Source of the DNA: Loripinus fragilis
Lineage: Eukaryota; Mollusca; Bivalvia; Lucinida; Lucinidae
Assembly (NCBI GenBank): GCA_964019695.1
Contig: OZ026522.1
Span: forward strand, 76,787,601-76,851,600
Reading direction: 5' to 3'
DNA: 64,000 nucleotides
Part shown: positions 1-12,400 of the stretch, in pieces
Layout: every line of letters starts with the position of its first letter
How positions within the stretch are numbered: position 1 is the stretch's first letter
Made by a program: the position numbers and the translations under genes
Notes under the pieces: generated by a model
What the model was told of the DNA's origin: nothing
The model's database searches: none
The model's input: the letters and a program-made list of their open reading frames with translations, nothing else

Positions 1-264
1 CCAAGGAAAATAAATGTAAGTTCGTGACACAAAAAGTGATAGAAGATTAGCTGCAACCTCGTTTGTTATAACCTTAAACATATTTCTACAGTGCGACAAT
101 CGAAAGCTCTGACGATCCTGCGCATCTGGCTCATCGGAAAACACGGCAGCTAAACACATAAAATTTAAAAGTTGCGCTTTGCTTATACATGTGATGGTAT
201 GTTTACGACACCTTTTACGTGAATTTAAGACGGTTTAAAGATCTCGAAAGCTCAACTTACTATC
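1..264. other. No gene or repeat recognised
   Basis: AT-rich sequence with no exon-like reading frame and no repeat that I can match elsewhere in the window. Confidence 0.4.
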
Positions 265-497
265 TCTACTGTCGTGCCAACCAAGAGTGACAGTGACGTA
301 AGACTTGCTTTACAATCGCTAGGTAAAACACTAACGTATACTGTTTACTTGAGCTAACGCAAATCGATAGATCACGTGCATTAATCCTATACTGCGGATA
401 GGATTAATACACTAGTGATATATCGATTATAAGTACATGATAGCTCTGTAAACAAAACATGACGTCATTGTTACTCTTGGCTGGCAGGACAGTAGCT
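265..497. mobile_element. Foldback MITE, family 1 (copy 1)
   Basis: Both ends carry the same inverted motif: CTACTGTCGTGCCAACCAAG on the left, and its near reverse complement ending at AGTAGCT on the right. The arms continue inward through GACGT-type motifs and a CGAT motif to a central hairpin, TTAATCCTAT / ATAGGATTAA, around position 395. A second copy at 62018-62253 aligns over its whole length, so this is a dispersed non-autonomous element. It has no coding capacity. The superfamily is not clear from the ends. Confidence 0.8.
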
Positions 498-784
498 AAA
501 TAGAAGAGCGCGATAAATGCCATTATCTATTACTGGCCAATATGTATTTTTCGATATGTATACATGACTGTTTATACAAGGCGCTCTTATTGCGTCGGTT
601 AGGACAATGAACCCATTATCAACAGATATATTGTGTTTCATATGTGTGGTAGGAATAGGTTATTCACGTTTCGTTGTGGATAAATGACAGAAAATGACAT
701 TGGATAAGAAAATTGAGAAGTCGGAAGATGCTGGTGAGGTGGTAGGTATGTATTTTGAGGCCGTCCAAGGGGTTTGTGGGACAG

Positions 785-955
785 GGGAAACGGGAAATTC
801 ATTTCACGGGGGAACACGAGAAAAAAGGTCAAATTTTGAGGGGAACAGGGGAACAAAGACGATATTGGGGAACAAGGAACATAAGATATTTTGTTTCGAC
901 TTTTGGAGAACAGGGGAACAAGCCAATTTATTTCAGGGGAACAAGGGAACAGGTA
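785..955 (+). repeat. GGGGAACA-rich low-complexity tract
   Basis: The motif GGGGAACA or GGGAACA recurs irregularly about ten times in roughly 170 bases. Open frames run through it on both strands, but their composition follows the repeat, so they are not called as genes. The rest of 498-1131 holds nothing I recognise. Confidence 0.6.
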
Positions 956-1131
956 CCCCCAGGAGGGCCTCTATCTTACCCTTCTCGTACATTCGAAAAT
1001 CCTAGGCCACATTTAGAATCAAGTATGAAAAGACTGAGTTTTGATCTTCGGGACAGGCTGAAGGAAAATTATTTGGGGCCTTCCCAATTAAACCGATTAT
1101 TCTGATCATCTGAAAGACTTTTATCAAAATG

Positions 1132-1506
1132 TTAAAGCTGCATAATCTGTAACTTTTGATGTTTTCATTTTAAAAATAATGTTTCTATTTTTCAAGAACA
1201 CAGTATAAATACTAAAATTCAGGTATACATTTTACCTTTTTCGTAATAATTAACAAATTATTAGTGCCAAAACAACAGCATTTATGTTAAAAATCAACTG
1301 TCTAGAATTATTGGAGGGACGCAAATAATTACAAACAAGAGAAAATACACCCGTTTTTATAAGATAATTCACTTTTTCACGCAGTTTTCAGCTGTGGAAA
1401 TTAGATTTATTGTGACAACATAACTTTATTCTACTTTTGCAAATGATTTAAAAAGAAAATATTTTTTTTCGAAAAATGTTCATAGTTACAGAGTATGCAG
1501 CTTTAA
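1132..1506. mobile_element. MITE, TTAAAGCTGCATA family (copy 1)
   Basis: A 375-bp element with terminal inverted repeats of about 25 bases. The left end starts TTAAAGCTGCATAATCTG; the right end is the near reverse complement, finishing GCAGCTTTAA. A second copy at 24067-24432 aligns end to end with scattered differences. TTAA at each outer edge could be target duplication or part of the repeat. It encodes no protein. Confidence 0.85.
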
Positions 1507-1964
1507 ATGCAATTTTACTTTTCCATAGCCTATCGTTTGTGAAATCTTGAACTGTTTGCTTCAGGCCAATTGACCTAACATGGTTTCTGTCATTATCAAA
1601 GTAGACAATCGATGTAAATCCGAGGTCTGGTTCTACAGAATTGGCTGAGGAGTTCCAAATGCTTTTATCATTTAGATACTGAGCACTCATGCTGATTATG
1701 TTTGTACTCCACTTCTCTTCAACAGCACAATGTTGTTTCAAACATAGTCAGAAGCTAGCTGATCTGGATCTACAGTTTTAATGATGTTTTAGAAGCCATT
1801 TCAACCAACATTGTTGACCCAGATCAGGCAGCCCCGGTGATAGCAGTCTGACCTTAGGTCGCACTGTTTAATTCATACTTGCATTAGTCAAATAATGTTA
1901 ACTAAAATATGCAGCACACGACGTTTAGCGCAAATGACATTTTCAGATGATTTCTGTGGGCGCT
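1507..1964. other. Unassigned sequence
   Basis: No gene recognised. A motif resembling the outer part of the MITE hairpins (CCCAGATCAGGCAG) lies near 1820, but no complete element could be delimited. Confidence 0.3.
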
Positions 1965-1968
1965 TTAA

Positions 1969-2171
1969 CCCTTAAAGCACCAATCACGACTGCAGCAGAT
2001 GACAAATTTTGTGACATCTTTCCCAGTCTTCAACAAAAATAAAGTATGATATTTCACGAGAATCGTCTGCACGATTCTCGTGAAATATCATATCTTATTT
2101 GTTATTTTTGAAAAAGCGGCAAAATTTGAAATTGTCATCTGCTGCTAATTACGGTTGGCGCTTTTAAAGGG
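1969..2171. mobile_element. piggyBac-like MITE with central perfect hairpin (copy 1)
   Basis: A 203-bp element flanked on both sides by TTAA (1965-1968 and 2172-2175). It begins CCCTTAAAGCACC and ends with the imperfect complement GGCGCTTTTAAAGGG. TTAA target duplication plus CCC/GGG termini is the signature of piggyBac-type elements. Near the centre is a perfect hairpin: 22-base arms at 2045-2066 and 2071-2092 separated by CTGC. It has no coding capacity. Related copies lie at 47902-48120, 58213-58405 and 61759-61985, with similar ends but different hairpin arms. Confidence 0.85.
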
Positions 2172-2462
2172 TTAAGGAATAAAGAACACAGCTGACTAAG
2201 TTTTTAAAATATTCAGAATAAAAAAAAATCGAAGGCCATATTACAAATTCAAACATTATAGTACATATTATTCAATATCTTTTAAGTAATTTACATTTTC
2301 TTTCAAGGACAAGATATTTTTTATTGAAGTTGCATTCCATTTTATAATAGAATATGCGAACTGTATACAGATAACCTACATGTAATGGCATAAAATTGGA
2401 TCCTATAGGAAGCAACGTTGAGTGCAAAAAGGTGGTCTCATCAAGACCTGCAGGCGATCTGG

Positions 2463-2885
2463 GCCGCGTACATGTAGCACAGTCGGTAACGTGTCTGACT
2501 ACAGATGCGTGTCTGACCGCAGATCCAGTGGTCGCGAGTTCGATCCCGCCCGGCTCCATACATTCGTGGAGATTGATCATAGGAGAAGAATGCTTTCGTT
2601 CTAATACTTTTACATTCTGTAACTTGTACTTATTTGTATGTGTATATTACCAAGTTGAAATAAAATATGTTTAAACTAACAATTTCTACGGTCATTTTCC
2701 TCCCTTCCGCTTAATATTCATTCAAGAAGGGTTGTTGTCAGTTACACGCAAAAGTATGTGCACAAAGAACTGGTTAACCGCTTTATTCAAACTTGCCTAG
2801 GAAAACAGTGTGGTTAGGTGAACTGACCGTTCCGATATGACCATAACTGTTGACTGGGACGTAAGCAGCAAACCAAAAAAAACTG
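2463..2885 (+). mobile_element. tRNA-derived SINE, family B (copy 1, interrupted)
   Basis: The head has RNA polymerase III promoter-like boxes: TAGCACAGTCGG (box A type) near 2476 and GAGTTCGATCCC (box B type) near 2537. The body (GTTGTCAGTTAC, GTATGTGCAC, CTGGTTAACC, GAACTGACCG, TGACCATA) matches the minus-strand copy at 3869-4186. About 110 bases at 2577-2688 have no counterpart in that copy and are probably an insertion. The tail is GACGTAAGCAGCAAACC followed by A residues. Confidence 0.75.
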
Positions 2886-3010
2886 AGACCTGCACTCATC
2901 ATCAAACTCATATTATGAAAACAACATCAATACGTAAATAAAATATTTAACCAATTTCAGACAAATGGATTTTTCCATAAAGTAACATGAGGGGTCACAT
3001 ATCGCACAGA

Positions 3011-3201
3011 GGGAGCGCAGTGGCTCAGTGGTAGAGTGATTGGGCCGCGGGTTCGAGCCACACAGGCGTCACTGCGTTGTGGTCCTTGGGCAAGACACAT
3101 TTATCCTAGCTTAGTACTGGTTAAACCCAGGAAGACCCGTCCCTGTTCAACTGAAAGATTGTTGATGGGACGTAAAGAATCAAACAAACAAACAAACAAA
3201 C
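3011..3201 (+). mobile_element. tRNA-derived SINE, family A (copy 1)
   Basis: Starts GGGAGCGCAGTGGCTCAGTG (box A type) and continues with GGTTCGAGCC (box B type). A body follows with TCCTTGGGCAAGACA, then GGGACGTAAAGAATC and a (CAAA)n tail. The same element occurs at 8172-8377, 24783-24972 and 43951-44142. The GGGCAAGACA segment resembles the conserved cores seen in several metazoan SINE superfamilies; that link is from memory. Confidence 0.85.
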
Positions 3202-3868
3202 ATATCGCGCACAATCGAGTAACTTAGATCAATATTGACAGCCGCCGTTTTGAGTTAAGTTTATAATTTTATTGTTTCAGTAAAAGTAAGCATGATATCA
3301 ATTTAGGTAAGATTTAAGATGTGCTTCGTGCTTTATTTGTCAAAAAATGCGGGAGAGTGGCCGAAAATAGGACTTTATTTCTGATCTTTACTTATTTCAA
3401 CTCAAAACTGATAAATGGGTTATTTTTTCCGTACCACTCTTTGTCAGAGACAGAAGGGTAAAATTAAATTATTTATGGATATCCTGTGTGTATTATATAA
3501 TTTCTATCTAATATGTGAAAACCGCAGTATCCGTTTGAAACTGTGGTAGTAATAATGCTATGACAATCGAAAACTCCATTAATGACAATCGGTTAACGGT
3601 AAAAATCGATGTTTTTGGCAATCGGTTAACAAATTATGACCCGTTTTATTCATGTTCACGGCCTAAAATGAATGTTTCTCCACGACGATTGTAATAAAGA
3701 GAATAGTTTATAAGATTGTTCTCTTTATCCGAGCTTTATAACATTGTTTTCTGTTTTATATAAATCAATTAACTCAAATCGGACCTGGATAGCTCAGAAT
3801 CAAACCCTATGTTACATGCCTACCGTGTAGCCCGACAACTCGGTGGTAATTAAGAGTTTTGTTTGTTT
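3202..3868. other. Unassigned sequence
   Basis: No exon, RNA gene or repeat recognised. A local direct repeat around ATCGGTTAAC near 3590-3630 is too short to interpret. Confidence 0.3.
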
Positions 3869-4186
3869 GGTTTGTTGGTTTACGTCCCAAGTCAACAGCT
3901 ATGGTCATGGCGAGACGGTCAGTTCACCTTACCGCACTATAATCTGAGCAAGCTCGAACAAGGGGTTAACCAGTACTTCGTGCACATACTTTCGCTTGTA
4001 ACTGACAACAAACCTTCCTGAATTATTCAGCGGAAGAGAGGAGAATGGCCATAGAAATTATTTCATGATCAATCTCCACTAAAGTATGGGACTGGGCCGG
4101 GTTCGGACTTGCGACCCCTGGATCTGCATTCAGACACGCATCTGTAGCCAGACACGTTACTGGCTTCACTACGCGGCCAGGACGGT
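3869..4186 (-). mobile_element. tRNA-derived SINE, family B (copy 2)
   Basis: Reading the minus strand, the head near 4180 has GTAGTGAAGCCAGTAACGTG and GTCGCAAGTCCGAACCC (box B type). The body GGAGATTGATCATGAAATAA, TTGTTGTCAGTTAC, GTGCACGAAGTACTGG follows, and the tail is TTGGGACGTAAACCAACAAA. It is the most complete family B copy here. Confidence 0.8.
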
Positions 4187-5651
4187 AGTAAGAGTACACG
4201 CACATTCTTAGAGGGTTCTGGGTTTGAGTCCCAGTCGGGTCATGTGTGTGTGTGGGGGGGGGGGGGTAAATGTCACAAGTTACAACTAGACATTTTTCAG
4301 TTGCACCTTACATTACGATTTGTCCGTCAACGGAGACTTACTCTGGACTTTATTTAAGAAAGGCGGTGTCAGCAGTAACTTGAATCTATCTTTTTCGTTT
4401 GCTACTTAATATTATATTTTTTGCCCTGAGATCTTTTTTTTTACCTTAACAAACAGTGCATACCCTGATGAAATGCCGCATGGTGGCATTTCACCAGTTT
4501 GCAAGTTTAAAAAACATGTACCGAAAAATATATTTCACAATTGAAATGCAGCCGAATATCTTTTTTAAAGTTATCTCTTGTTCCATACATGTATGCATTC
4601 ACCTGTTGTAACTTGCGAGTAGGTAAATTCGATGTTTCTGCGTCCAATATGATTATTTTTTGGCGTCAATATTTCATCAAGCTCAGGTTAATGGACAGTG
4701 GAAACGCATAAGGCGTTCGCAACTTGTTCAAGCCAATATAGCTGGAACACAGTAATTGAAAATCATTCGAATGCAAAGGAGATATGGAGCGGGTATGGAA
4801 TTCAAGCATGAACATCTGTATCTTGTTTTGATCATTCATGTACCGAACTACTAGGCAATTTGGGTTCCCCCTTTACCCTTAAGAGGACTTAAATTTATGC
4901 ACTAGTCATTTTAACCTGAGAACAGAGGGGACTTTGACTTTTATTAAAATCATGGCAGTTTTCTCCACAGTCTGTCATGTTTGACTTTATACTGCCTTAT
5001 TTGCCTTTGTATATCAAATGCCGCACATTTTCCCCGCGCTAAGGCAACAATGCAAAAAGTTAAAACATGGTACATTTGCCCGGCTATACACCCCCCATGT
5101 CAGGAAATTGGGTGCGTGGTTAAAACCGACTGGTATATTATACTAATTGGGAGAGAGCTTACTTGCTGATACTACAAATATAAGTATCAGGCGCGTTCAT
5201 GGGGCATTTTATAGAGTTCCCACTCTAAATAATCCCCATGTATGAAGGCAGGGGTTTGGCCTTTTTGCGGAAAATGGTTTTAGAGTATTTCATAGGGCTA
5301 AAATCAGCTGCGAAGACACTCAGCATAAACACAATAATCTGGATTCTTCTTCCAAAAATCAAATTGAATAGCTAAAACCCTATACTTGCATCGTCAAGGT
5401 GTATGCACATGGGTATTTTTGTAAGTACGCCCCTGAGTATGCAAAAAGCTTCCGCCAACACAGTCACACACAGCGCCTTAATGAAGAGACATCTACACCG
5501 ACAGTTTTCTTTTCGTCGCTTGACTGGTGTTACACTATTCAATTGGTGTCATCATTTAATTAAAACCACGACGCATACTGGGAAATTGCTAATGTTAAGT
5601 TAAATCAGTTGTGAATCCAGAGGGGGTTCACTCGAACCCCCCTCTCCTCCC
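4187..5651. other. Unassigned sequence
   Basis: A G-tract of about 17 bases begins near 4250. The short sequence after it (AAGTTACAACTAGACATTTT) resembles 7905-8040, suggesting a weak shared repeat. No gene seen. Confidence 0.3.
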
Positions 5652-5733
5652 CCATTTTTGAATATCCTATGGAAATGAAATAATTTGCTCTCAGTGAGAC
5701 CAATTTATTTCATTTTCATGGGATATTTAACAA
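5652..5733. repeat. Short foldback repeat
   Basis: TTTTGAATATCCTATGGAAA and its near reverse complement (TTTTCATGGGATATTTAACA) face each other about 25 bases apart. Probably the remnant of a small inverted-repeat element. Confidence 0.55.
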
Positions 5734-6499
5734 AAATGAGCTAAATTCAGAAAAGGGAACCCCATGCATTTATACATATAAACATCCTTTCCACAAATCC
5801 TGGATATACCCCTGTAAATGCACCAAAAGTCAATATAGTCTAACTCAGTCAATTCTAGTAATTCAAGTGTCATTATACCAGTAACTATTTTTCCACTAGT
5901 GTCGACTGTTGTCATCTATTGATGAGCCACATTTACAAACAATTTGGAACAAAATCAGGCCCGACAAAATATCGGGCTTTATCCAAAACCAAACTGTTTA
6001 GCACTGTCATGGTATTCCCCAAGGATCTTTTATATGAGTTAATTTAAATAAAAGGAAAGATAAAAGAAAGTGCAGGCAATGAATAGGCATGTAAAATTAC
6101 CCAGCATGCATATAGATAATTGTTGAGTCGATTTCGGTCAACTTTATATGATATTGACTGTTCATAATAATGATCATAAAAAATCAAAATGCATTAAATA
6201 TCATAAATGACTACAGGAGGGACAGGCAGTCGGGCTAAATCACGTATGTGATAATTCTGCATCCTATCATATCTAGCTCCTAATCAATATACTGAAGGAG
6301 TTCACCAATCTATTATAGCTATTATTAATCATTATTTACCATCTCCCGAAAAATGCTAAAACTGTTTAATTCAGTACATGCTTAGTTGAGCACCCTTAGA
6401 ATTCAGAAGGAGTAAAATACAAAAAAGACAATTAGTATAGCTTTTTACCTCATGGTATTAATTTGATGAAGTGGGTTTGGGTGGAACCATAGTTTTTCA
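5734..6499. other. Unassigned sequence
   Basis: Nothing recognised beyond a small hairpin, GCCCGACAAAATATCGGGC, near 5960. Confidence 0.3.
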
Positions 6500-6910
6500 T
6501 GGCAAGCTTGACTAAGTGGTTTAACAGTAATTCATACACATATCTACACTAGAAACTGACAGCAACCCTTCTTGAAACCAGCATCACTCCGTTTTGATTG
6601 ATAAAAAATTCCTAGGAGTAAAGCTCTAACAAGGGTAGAGGGTGTGTCTTCTAGCAAACTATTTGCTACCATAGTGCTGCATATACCATATTGTGAAAAG
6701 TTGTTTTTGGCCAACACCTACCGCAAAGTTCACACAAAGGGTTGGACCCAGGCCTACAAACTAAAATTTCGCTTCATATGTTCCAATATCTAGTGCACCT
6801 CTGCCTGCATACAACAATAGATAAACAATAATTGCAATCTGACTTAGTTATTGCGAAATTATTTCATGATCAAATTCCAAAACTGTATGGGACCTGGTCA
6901 GGGGCATTTC
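6500..6910 (-). mobile_element. Diverged family B SINE, interrupted
   Basis: The body segment at 6515-6590 (TAACAGTAATTCATACAC, AAACTGACAGCAACCCTTC) and the near-head segment at 6850-6905 (AATTATTTCATGATCAA, ATGGGACC) match parts of the family B SINE in minus orientation. The intervening 250 bases do not, so the copy is decayed or interrupted. Confidence 0.5.
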
Positions 6911-7004
6911 CAGCTCATACTCCGTACTATTCAATAATGTAAACCATGTTTCAAGGTCACCAGTCTTATTGTTCATGTAAAGAAGGTATAAAGGGTATTC
7001 ACTA

Positions 7005-7385
7005 CCTAAAAATAGTAAGTGAGTATGATCAGGAAATACCACAATCACAAACTGCAGACAAACCCATGGCACTGCGAGGAAATGCCACACAACCATCAAG
7101 AGACACAAGGAGGACAAACTAAACAAAGTAACCAGCTTTCTCTTCCCCATCAAGATGATTGCAAAACTAGAAAGGACATAAAGTAACGTACAACAAAACA
7201 TAGAACAATTACAGACTCGCACAACCAGCTTTCTCTTCCCCATCAAGATGATTGCAAAACTAGAAAGGACATAAAGTAACGTACAACAAAACATAGAACA
7301 ATTACAGACTCGCACAATGCGAGTATCAATAAACAAAAGGTCAACAACAACAGAATAACCGCCTTAGAATGGACAGCAACCTAAG
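7005..7385 (-). mobile_element. Penelope-like element 3' tail (subtype 2) with 93-bp tandem duplication
   Basis: On the minus strand this matches tails at 23555-23830 and 54031-54380 (also 34920-35208 on +), sharing TAGTAAGTGAGTATGATCAG and CTTCCCCATCAAGATGAT (plus-strand reading). At 54031 the same tail is joined to Penelope-like coding sequence, which identifies the family. Units 7132-7224 and 7225-7317 are a perfect 93-bp tandem duplication. Confidence 0.75.
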
Positions 7386-8171
7386 CCACTGAGGGCCTTA
7401 AATGCACTTAACTGGTACCAAATCTTCGCCCTAGATTCTGCTGTTGGTGAAGTACAAGATGGAAGCCTTCTACGTATATCAGAATGCTTCATATGAATTT
7501 CGACTTCAATCTGACCAAAATTCCAAACTAAGTCCTCTTGCACGAAAGGTTTAATCAATCATCCATATAAGAGCGTGCAAATGAAAGTGATTCTCCTTTA
7601 TTTCTGCAGTCAGACTCAATAGATTGAATATAATTTCGGTTTCTAGTGCAGAAGTGGAGGTTGAAATCTTTCTCTCTAGCAGAGTCAAACTATTGCATGA
7701 GTTGCAGTCTGTTCTGGATTCATTATGTTTACTTCCATCATAAAATTAGTCCAGAAGGCATTTTAATATAATCAGCAGAAATAAAAAGCATGCAACATTT
7801 TCACAACTGCAATACATCAGCACTTTAAAAGAAAATATCAGTTTGCTGAAGATGAATTTTTAAAGCACTTCATATGATTTCTTAACAAGAAATTAACCGA
7901 GTCGCAAGTTACAACTAATGAAGTTGTTAAACGCTTCTGAATTACACTGCTGAGATCGCCCCCCCCCCCCTTTAATAACGTAAGTCTAAGGTGTGCTACA
8001 CCTTACAAATCCTAAGGTCCGCGGTAACTGAAAAATGTCTATTATGATAATGTGTATTTACTATATTAAAGTGGCCTTTCTTATATGCATTAATTCAGTG
8101 CGAATATGCAACCAATTTTAAAGTTCAATAACTGACACATTATATAAAATAAACTTAAAGGTATGCAGTTA
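7386..8171. other. Unassigned sequence
   Basis: The first part (CCCTAGATTCTGCTGTTG near 7430) recurs at 54483 just inside the Penelope-like tail, so it probably belongs to the same element. The remainder has a C-tract near 7960 and nothing gene-like. Confidence 0.35.
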
Positions 8172-8377
8172 TTGTTTGTTTGTTTGATTTGATTCTTTAC
8201 GTCCCATCAACAATCTTTCAGTTAAACATGGGCGGGTCTTCCTGGGTTGAACCAGTACTAAGCTAGGATAAATGTGTCTTGGCCAAGGACCACAACATAG
8301 TGACGCCGGTAAGGCTCGAACCCGCGGCCCCTCGGTCTCGAGTCAACCACTCTACCACTGAGCCCCACTGCACTCCC
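8172..8377 (-). mobile_element. tRNA-derived SINE, family A (copy 2)
   Basis: Full-length copy in minus orientation. The tail GTTTGTTTGATT lies at the low-coordinate end; the box B type motif GGTTCGAGCC and box A type motif CAGTGGGGCTCAGTGG lie toward 8370. Confidence 0.85.
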
Positions 8378-8907
8378 ATTAGCAATTATTGAAAAAACAA
8401 CTAAAGTTTCTATTCGGTATTTACAAAGTATTCACATACTTATAAATAATCCATCGTATAGTTCTGAAGAAGCTATTTTGGACTCAGATGCCTGTTTTTC
8501 TTGGTTAATGTAAACATGTAACCTGTGTTACACCCTGAGCTTAAATAGACTTTCAAAAAAACGAATGCTGCAATACATTGTAAGTGTTGAATCTGACGAG
8601 AGCAAAATGAACTTCATTATAATACCAGTGATGTATGTAGTATGTAGATGTGTATATATCTTTATTCAGAGGAAAAGTTGCCTACTTATTAAATTTAATC
8701 TTATTAAGGACCTCTGACGGTGGTAGTGGGAATCACAGTGTATCGCTGCCTATAATTTTGATAAAAATTAAAGTCGATCAAAAGCTTCAATCTCCATATA
8801 TAAGCCCGTTTGATTTCCTGTTTCCATAAATGTACGGCTTAATTTTGGGGCTAAAATGGTCACTTTTTGTATTTTTCATATAGCAAATAGAAAAATATTT
8901 TTAAAAC
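8378..8907. other. Unassigned sequence
   Basis: No gene or repeat recognised. Confidence 0.3.
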
Positions 8908-9018
8908 ATCATCCCCCCCCCGAGTTCCAACTAATCCTTTTGCACGTAAGTGTGTTCTCATATTTTACATAATATATGTGAAAAGCTAGTTGGAACTCGG
9001 GGCGGGGGGGGGGATGAT
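8908..9018. repeat. Foldback repeat with C/G-tract arms
   Basis: CATCATCCCCC...CGAGTTCCAACTA on the left is mirrored by TAGTTGGAACTCGG...GGGGGATGAT on the right. The arms are about 30 bases with a loop of about 50. Likely a small foldback element; the homopolymer tracts at both ends are notable. Confidence 0.6.
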
Positions 9019-9348
9019 ATCCCACAGCCCAAAATGTGACGTCTGGGTGAGCCCTAACATTAGCATTGGATTTTTGGTGCGCTCTCTTGAAAATCTTTTT
9101 TCCAGTATAATGGAATAATTAGTACAAGTAAGCCTCCTTTTCATAATCCCTTAGTCATGAAATATTACAACATTTTAGCATATTTTTCTTTAGATTATGA
9201 AAATTGTCCCTTTACTAAATTCAGTTGGTAGATTAATTTGCGCATAAACTGTATCTATCCAATACACATAAACTACATGGCCATCGACTAGGTTTACTTT
9301 ACGCATAGATGGATGGTTATAGTACATTGCTGCATAGTAGACGGTAAC

Positions 9349-9481
9349 AAGTCGTTTCGCCCCAAGACCAGTTCGCCCCTAGTCGTTTCGCCCCTAGTCG
9401 TTTCGCCCCAAATTTGATGCCTAGACGTTTCGCCCCTACACCCTAGTCGTTTCGCCCCAAGACCCTAGTCGTTTCGCCCCA
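9349..9481 (+). repeat. Minisatellite of CTAGTCGTTTCGCCCC
   Basis: Seven copies of (AG)TCGTTTCGCCCC or close variants (AGTTCGCCCC, AGACGTTTCGCCCC) at irregular spacings of 14-35 bases. It stands out from its AT-rich surroundings by its CG content. Confidence 0.85.
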
Positions 9482-12400
9482 CTTTTTTTGTAAATCCCTT
9501 TAAACTGTTATACATTTCATAAAGATATTTTTAGCACAATTATATGATAATAATTTAATTTTAACGATGAACACGCTTCAGTAATAATGATAGCAATTAA
9601 GCCTTGTGGAATCCAGATTTATCTCTCTTCATATATCAAAAGCCAGCTGATCGTGATCCACACTGCTATAAATTATTTGCTTATAATTGGTATGGTGCAG
9701 TCTCGAGGGTGCAGGTGTCCATGAAAAAGAGTTTCAGAGGAGTGTAGTGCGCAAATGTAATTAGCATAACTAGGATAAACCGTTATAACAAAATGCAATG
9801 CTTACAAAAAAACTGATAAAATATAGCATAGAAATTAATTTTATATTTCCTTCACCCCTGCGCCAATACACAGGGTGGCTTTGATCTGCTCACTGCATTA
9901 AGAAAAGGGACTGATCAACCAGTTAAAGTAATTGGACGTTTATTGTCTCTAATTAAAGTGTGCGGCCAGATAATCCTTAATCTGTGAGTCATTAACGAGA
10001 TTAAGACTAGGGTGTCGAAAACACACGCCAATCAATCAGATCCAATTAAAATTTGATTGATCAATTAAACTTGTTGTGTTTTAAAATGTTGTTAAGTATA
10101 AGTTGAACCCGCCACCATTCCTTAGTCATAAACTTTAGTCTTAGTCGTTAGTCAATCCTTATTTGTACTAGTCCAATATTGCACCAGGTAAATACATTTT
10201 CATCAAGGGTGAATATGGACTACAGTTGCACTTCAAAATATTTCTTAACAAATCAGATAGAAAAAAACAACAACAAAAATAATCATTAAATTGATCATGA
10301 TTTCGGACTTTAAAATACTTTCACTATGATTTGTAATCGAGTATTGATGATATTATACCCTTACACGTGAAAATAATTGATTTCTAAACGTTTTTGATGA
10401 AGTCAAATTTCGCAACCCCTACCCCCTTTGGTAGAAACTCCTTTTTTGTCGTAGGGATCTGCCTGTCTTATTATAACCTTAATTCATTCCTAATACATCA
10501 AAGGTCCTATTCAAAAGGATACCAGTGATATGCATAGGGAAGTTTTGCGAAGCATCCGTAAAATAGGCAGATACCCTATCAAAGTGTCAGAGATCCTTTA
10601 ATATTATTATCGGATCTAGGGATCTAGGGATATATTTCATCATGGAAACAGCCATAACCCTCTTCTGCAATTAATTCAGATATAATATATATGAGCACGG
10701 ATCTGAGAAAAGGGTCCTTAAGGCATTCCAGCAATTATTACATAATAGGCATTTTAAAAACGCCAAAAATGACAAAAATTTCACATGCTTTTATATTACC
10801 ACGTAAATGTTCCTATCGCTTGATCTCATCAAAGTACCAAATGTTACTGATTATATTTAAAGTTTTGTTTGCTACCTGTTTCCATGGTAACAATTAGGCT
10901 ATAATACCCGCTAGGGCTCATAATGAAAAGTGGCTCACTGTAATTGCCTATAAAACAACTTAGAAAGTATAGATTCATACATTTTCATTTGTATTTACTT
11001 TATAACATAGATAACGCTTGTGAATACATTATATCTCTTAGATGGTGAGTCAAAAATCACCGACAACCTCTGGCATCTTATTAGATTTAACGTTCTCCTT
11101 GACATCACAATCCAAACCGGATTACATATGTTGCTTCAAACCTCCATATATTCGTGAGTATTAAAGATAACTGCTTCAAATTTTCAGGAAATGCTCTTAA
11201 GAGATAGTACTTTGCAACGGCAACATAAGCTAGATTTTGATGAACACAACCATAACGTACCTTTTGTCATATCCTGGCCAAACTATAGTAACTGTCGCTG
11301 CAGCTTATAAACATGTGCTAATCAGATTGTGCGATTGCGCAGGCTGATCAGCACCATTTTTTGTCAGCACTTAATGCGTATTTTCCTATGTGCGACACAT
11401 ATTAGACAAAAACATGTTTCAGAGGAAAAAGAGCACCTTTCCCTATACACTAAATATTCCATTATCACCTAAATCTTGTTTTGACATGCTGTCATTGTAT
11501 TGCAACTGTGTTGTGTTTTGTGCATCTCGCTATCCTGTATTGTATTGTATTTGTATTTGTTTATATGCTCATTGGCCATTTTGGCTTTATGCATTAATAA
11601 GGTATCAATTATTAAAATGGGTGGGTAACCTTGTATGCAGCATATCCGATATATGAAGATGAAAGCTTTGTGATTAATAGACGATTCTCGTGATTAGGAA
11701 TTAAATGACATTTTCAATATAATAGCTATCAATGAGACCAGTATTTGATCTTAATCTTATTCAAATTGTTTATGTCCAAAGTTGAGCAAGAGAAATAATT
11801 ACACCCGTTTGGCTATTTTGGACTTGCTTGTAATTTATGACAACCATATTTGCTGCCATACTACAATACTAAATCAAATTTGACAGTAAATATATCTCCA
11901 AAATTAATATTGAATCAATCATGTGACTACATGTATAACTTATATAATAAAATAAAATATTGATTTTTTTTCTGAAAATGACGTAAATACGTAAAAAAAT
12001 GTACTTCAAAGTGGCGGCCATCTTGCATATACTATGTTAACACTATACGTTAAGCTTCCAATATCAGAAATGACGCTGAAAATGTCATATGTCCTTAAAG
12101 TTCGTGGACAGCATGTCCACAGCTCAACAAAAACAATTACTAGTTTTTTCAGCTATATCATTATATTCAGTAATGTATCAGGAATACACGTGTGAAAAAT
12201 AATGAAGATACGACAAGCGATATGTCCTTTACAACAGTTTAACTATAGGCACCATGGTATCCGCGGGGCAGGTGTCTGTAATCATCGCGACGTCCCTATT
12301 TTTATACTATACTGGCCCTGAAGTTTTTCGTTAATATTAAAAAGCTTAATTTCTATTTTAAGTTTTTGTTGCTTGTTTCATTTAGAGAAACAACTTAGAA

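Noticed and set aside
6848..7336. 162-codon minus-strand frame with duplicated hydrophobic segment (CNCSMFCCTLLYVLSSFAII)
   Set aside because: It lies wholly within a Penelope-like 3' tail, and the duplication is the 93-bp tandem repeat; other copies break the frame.
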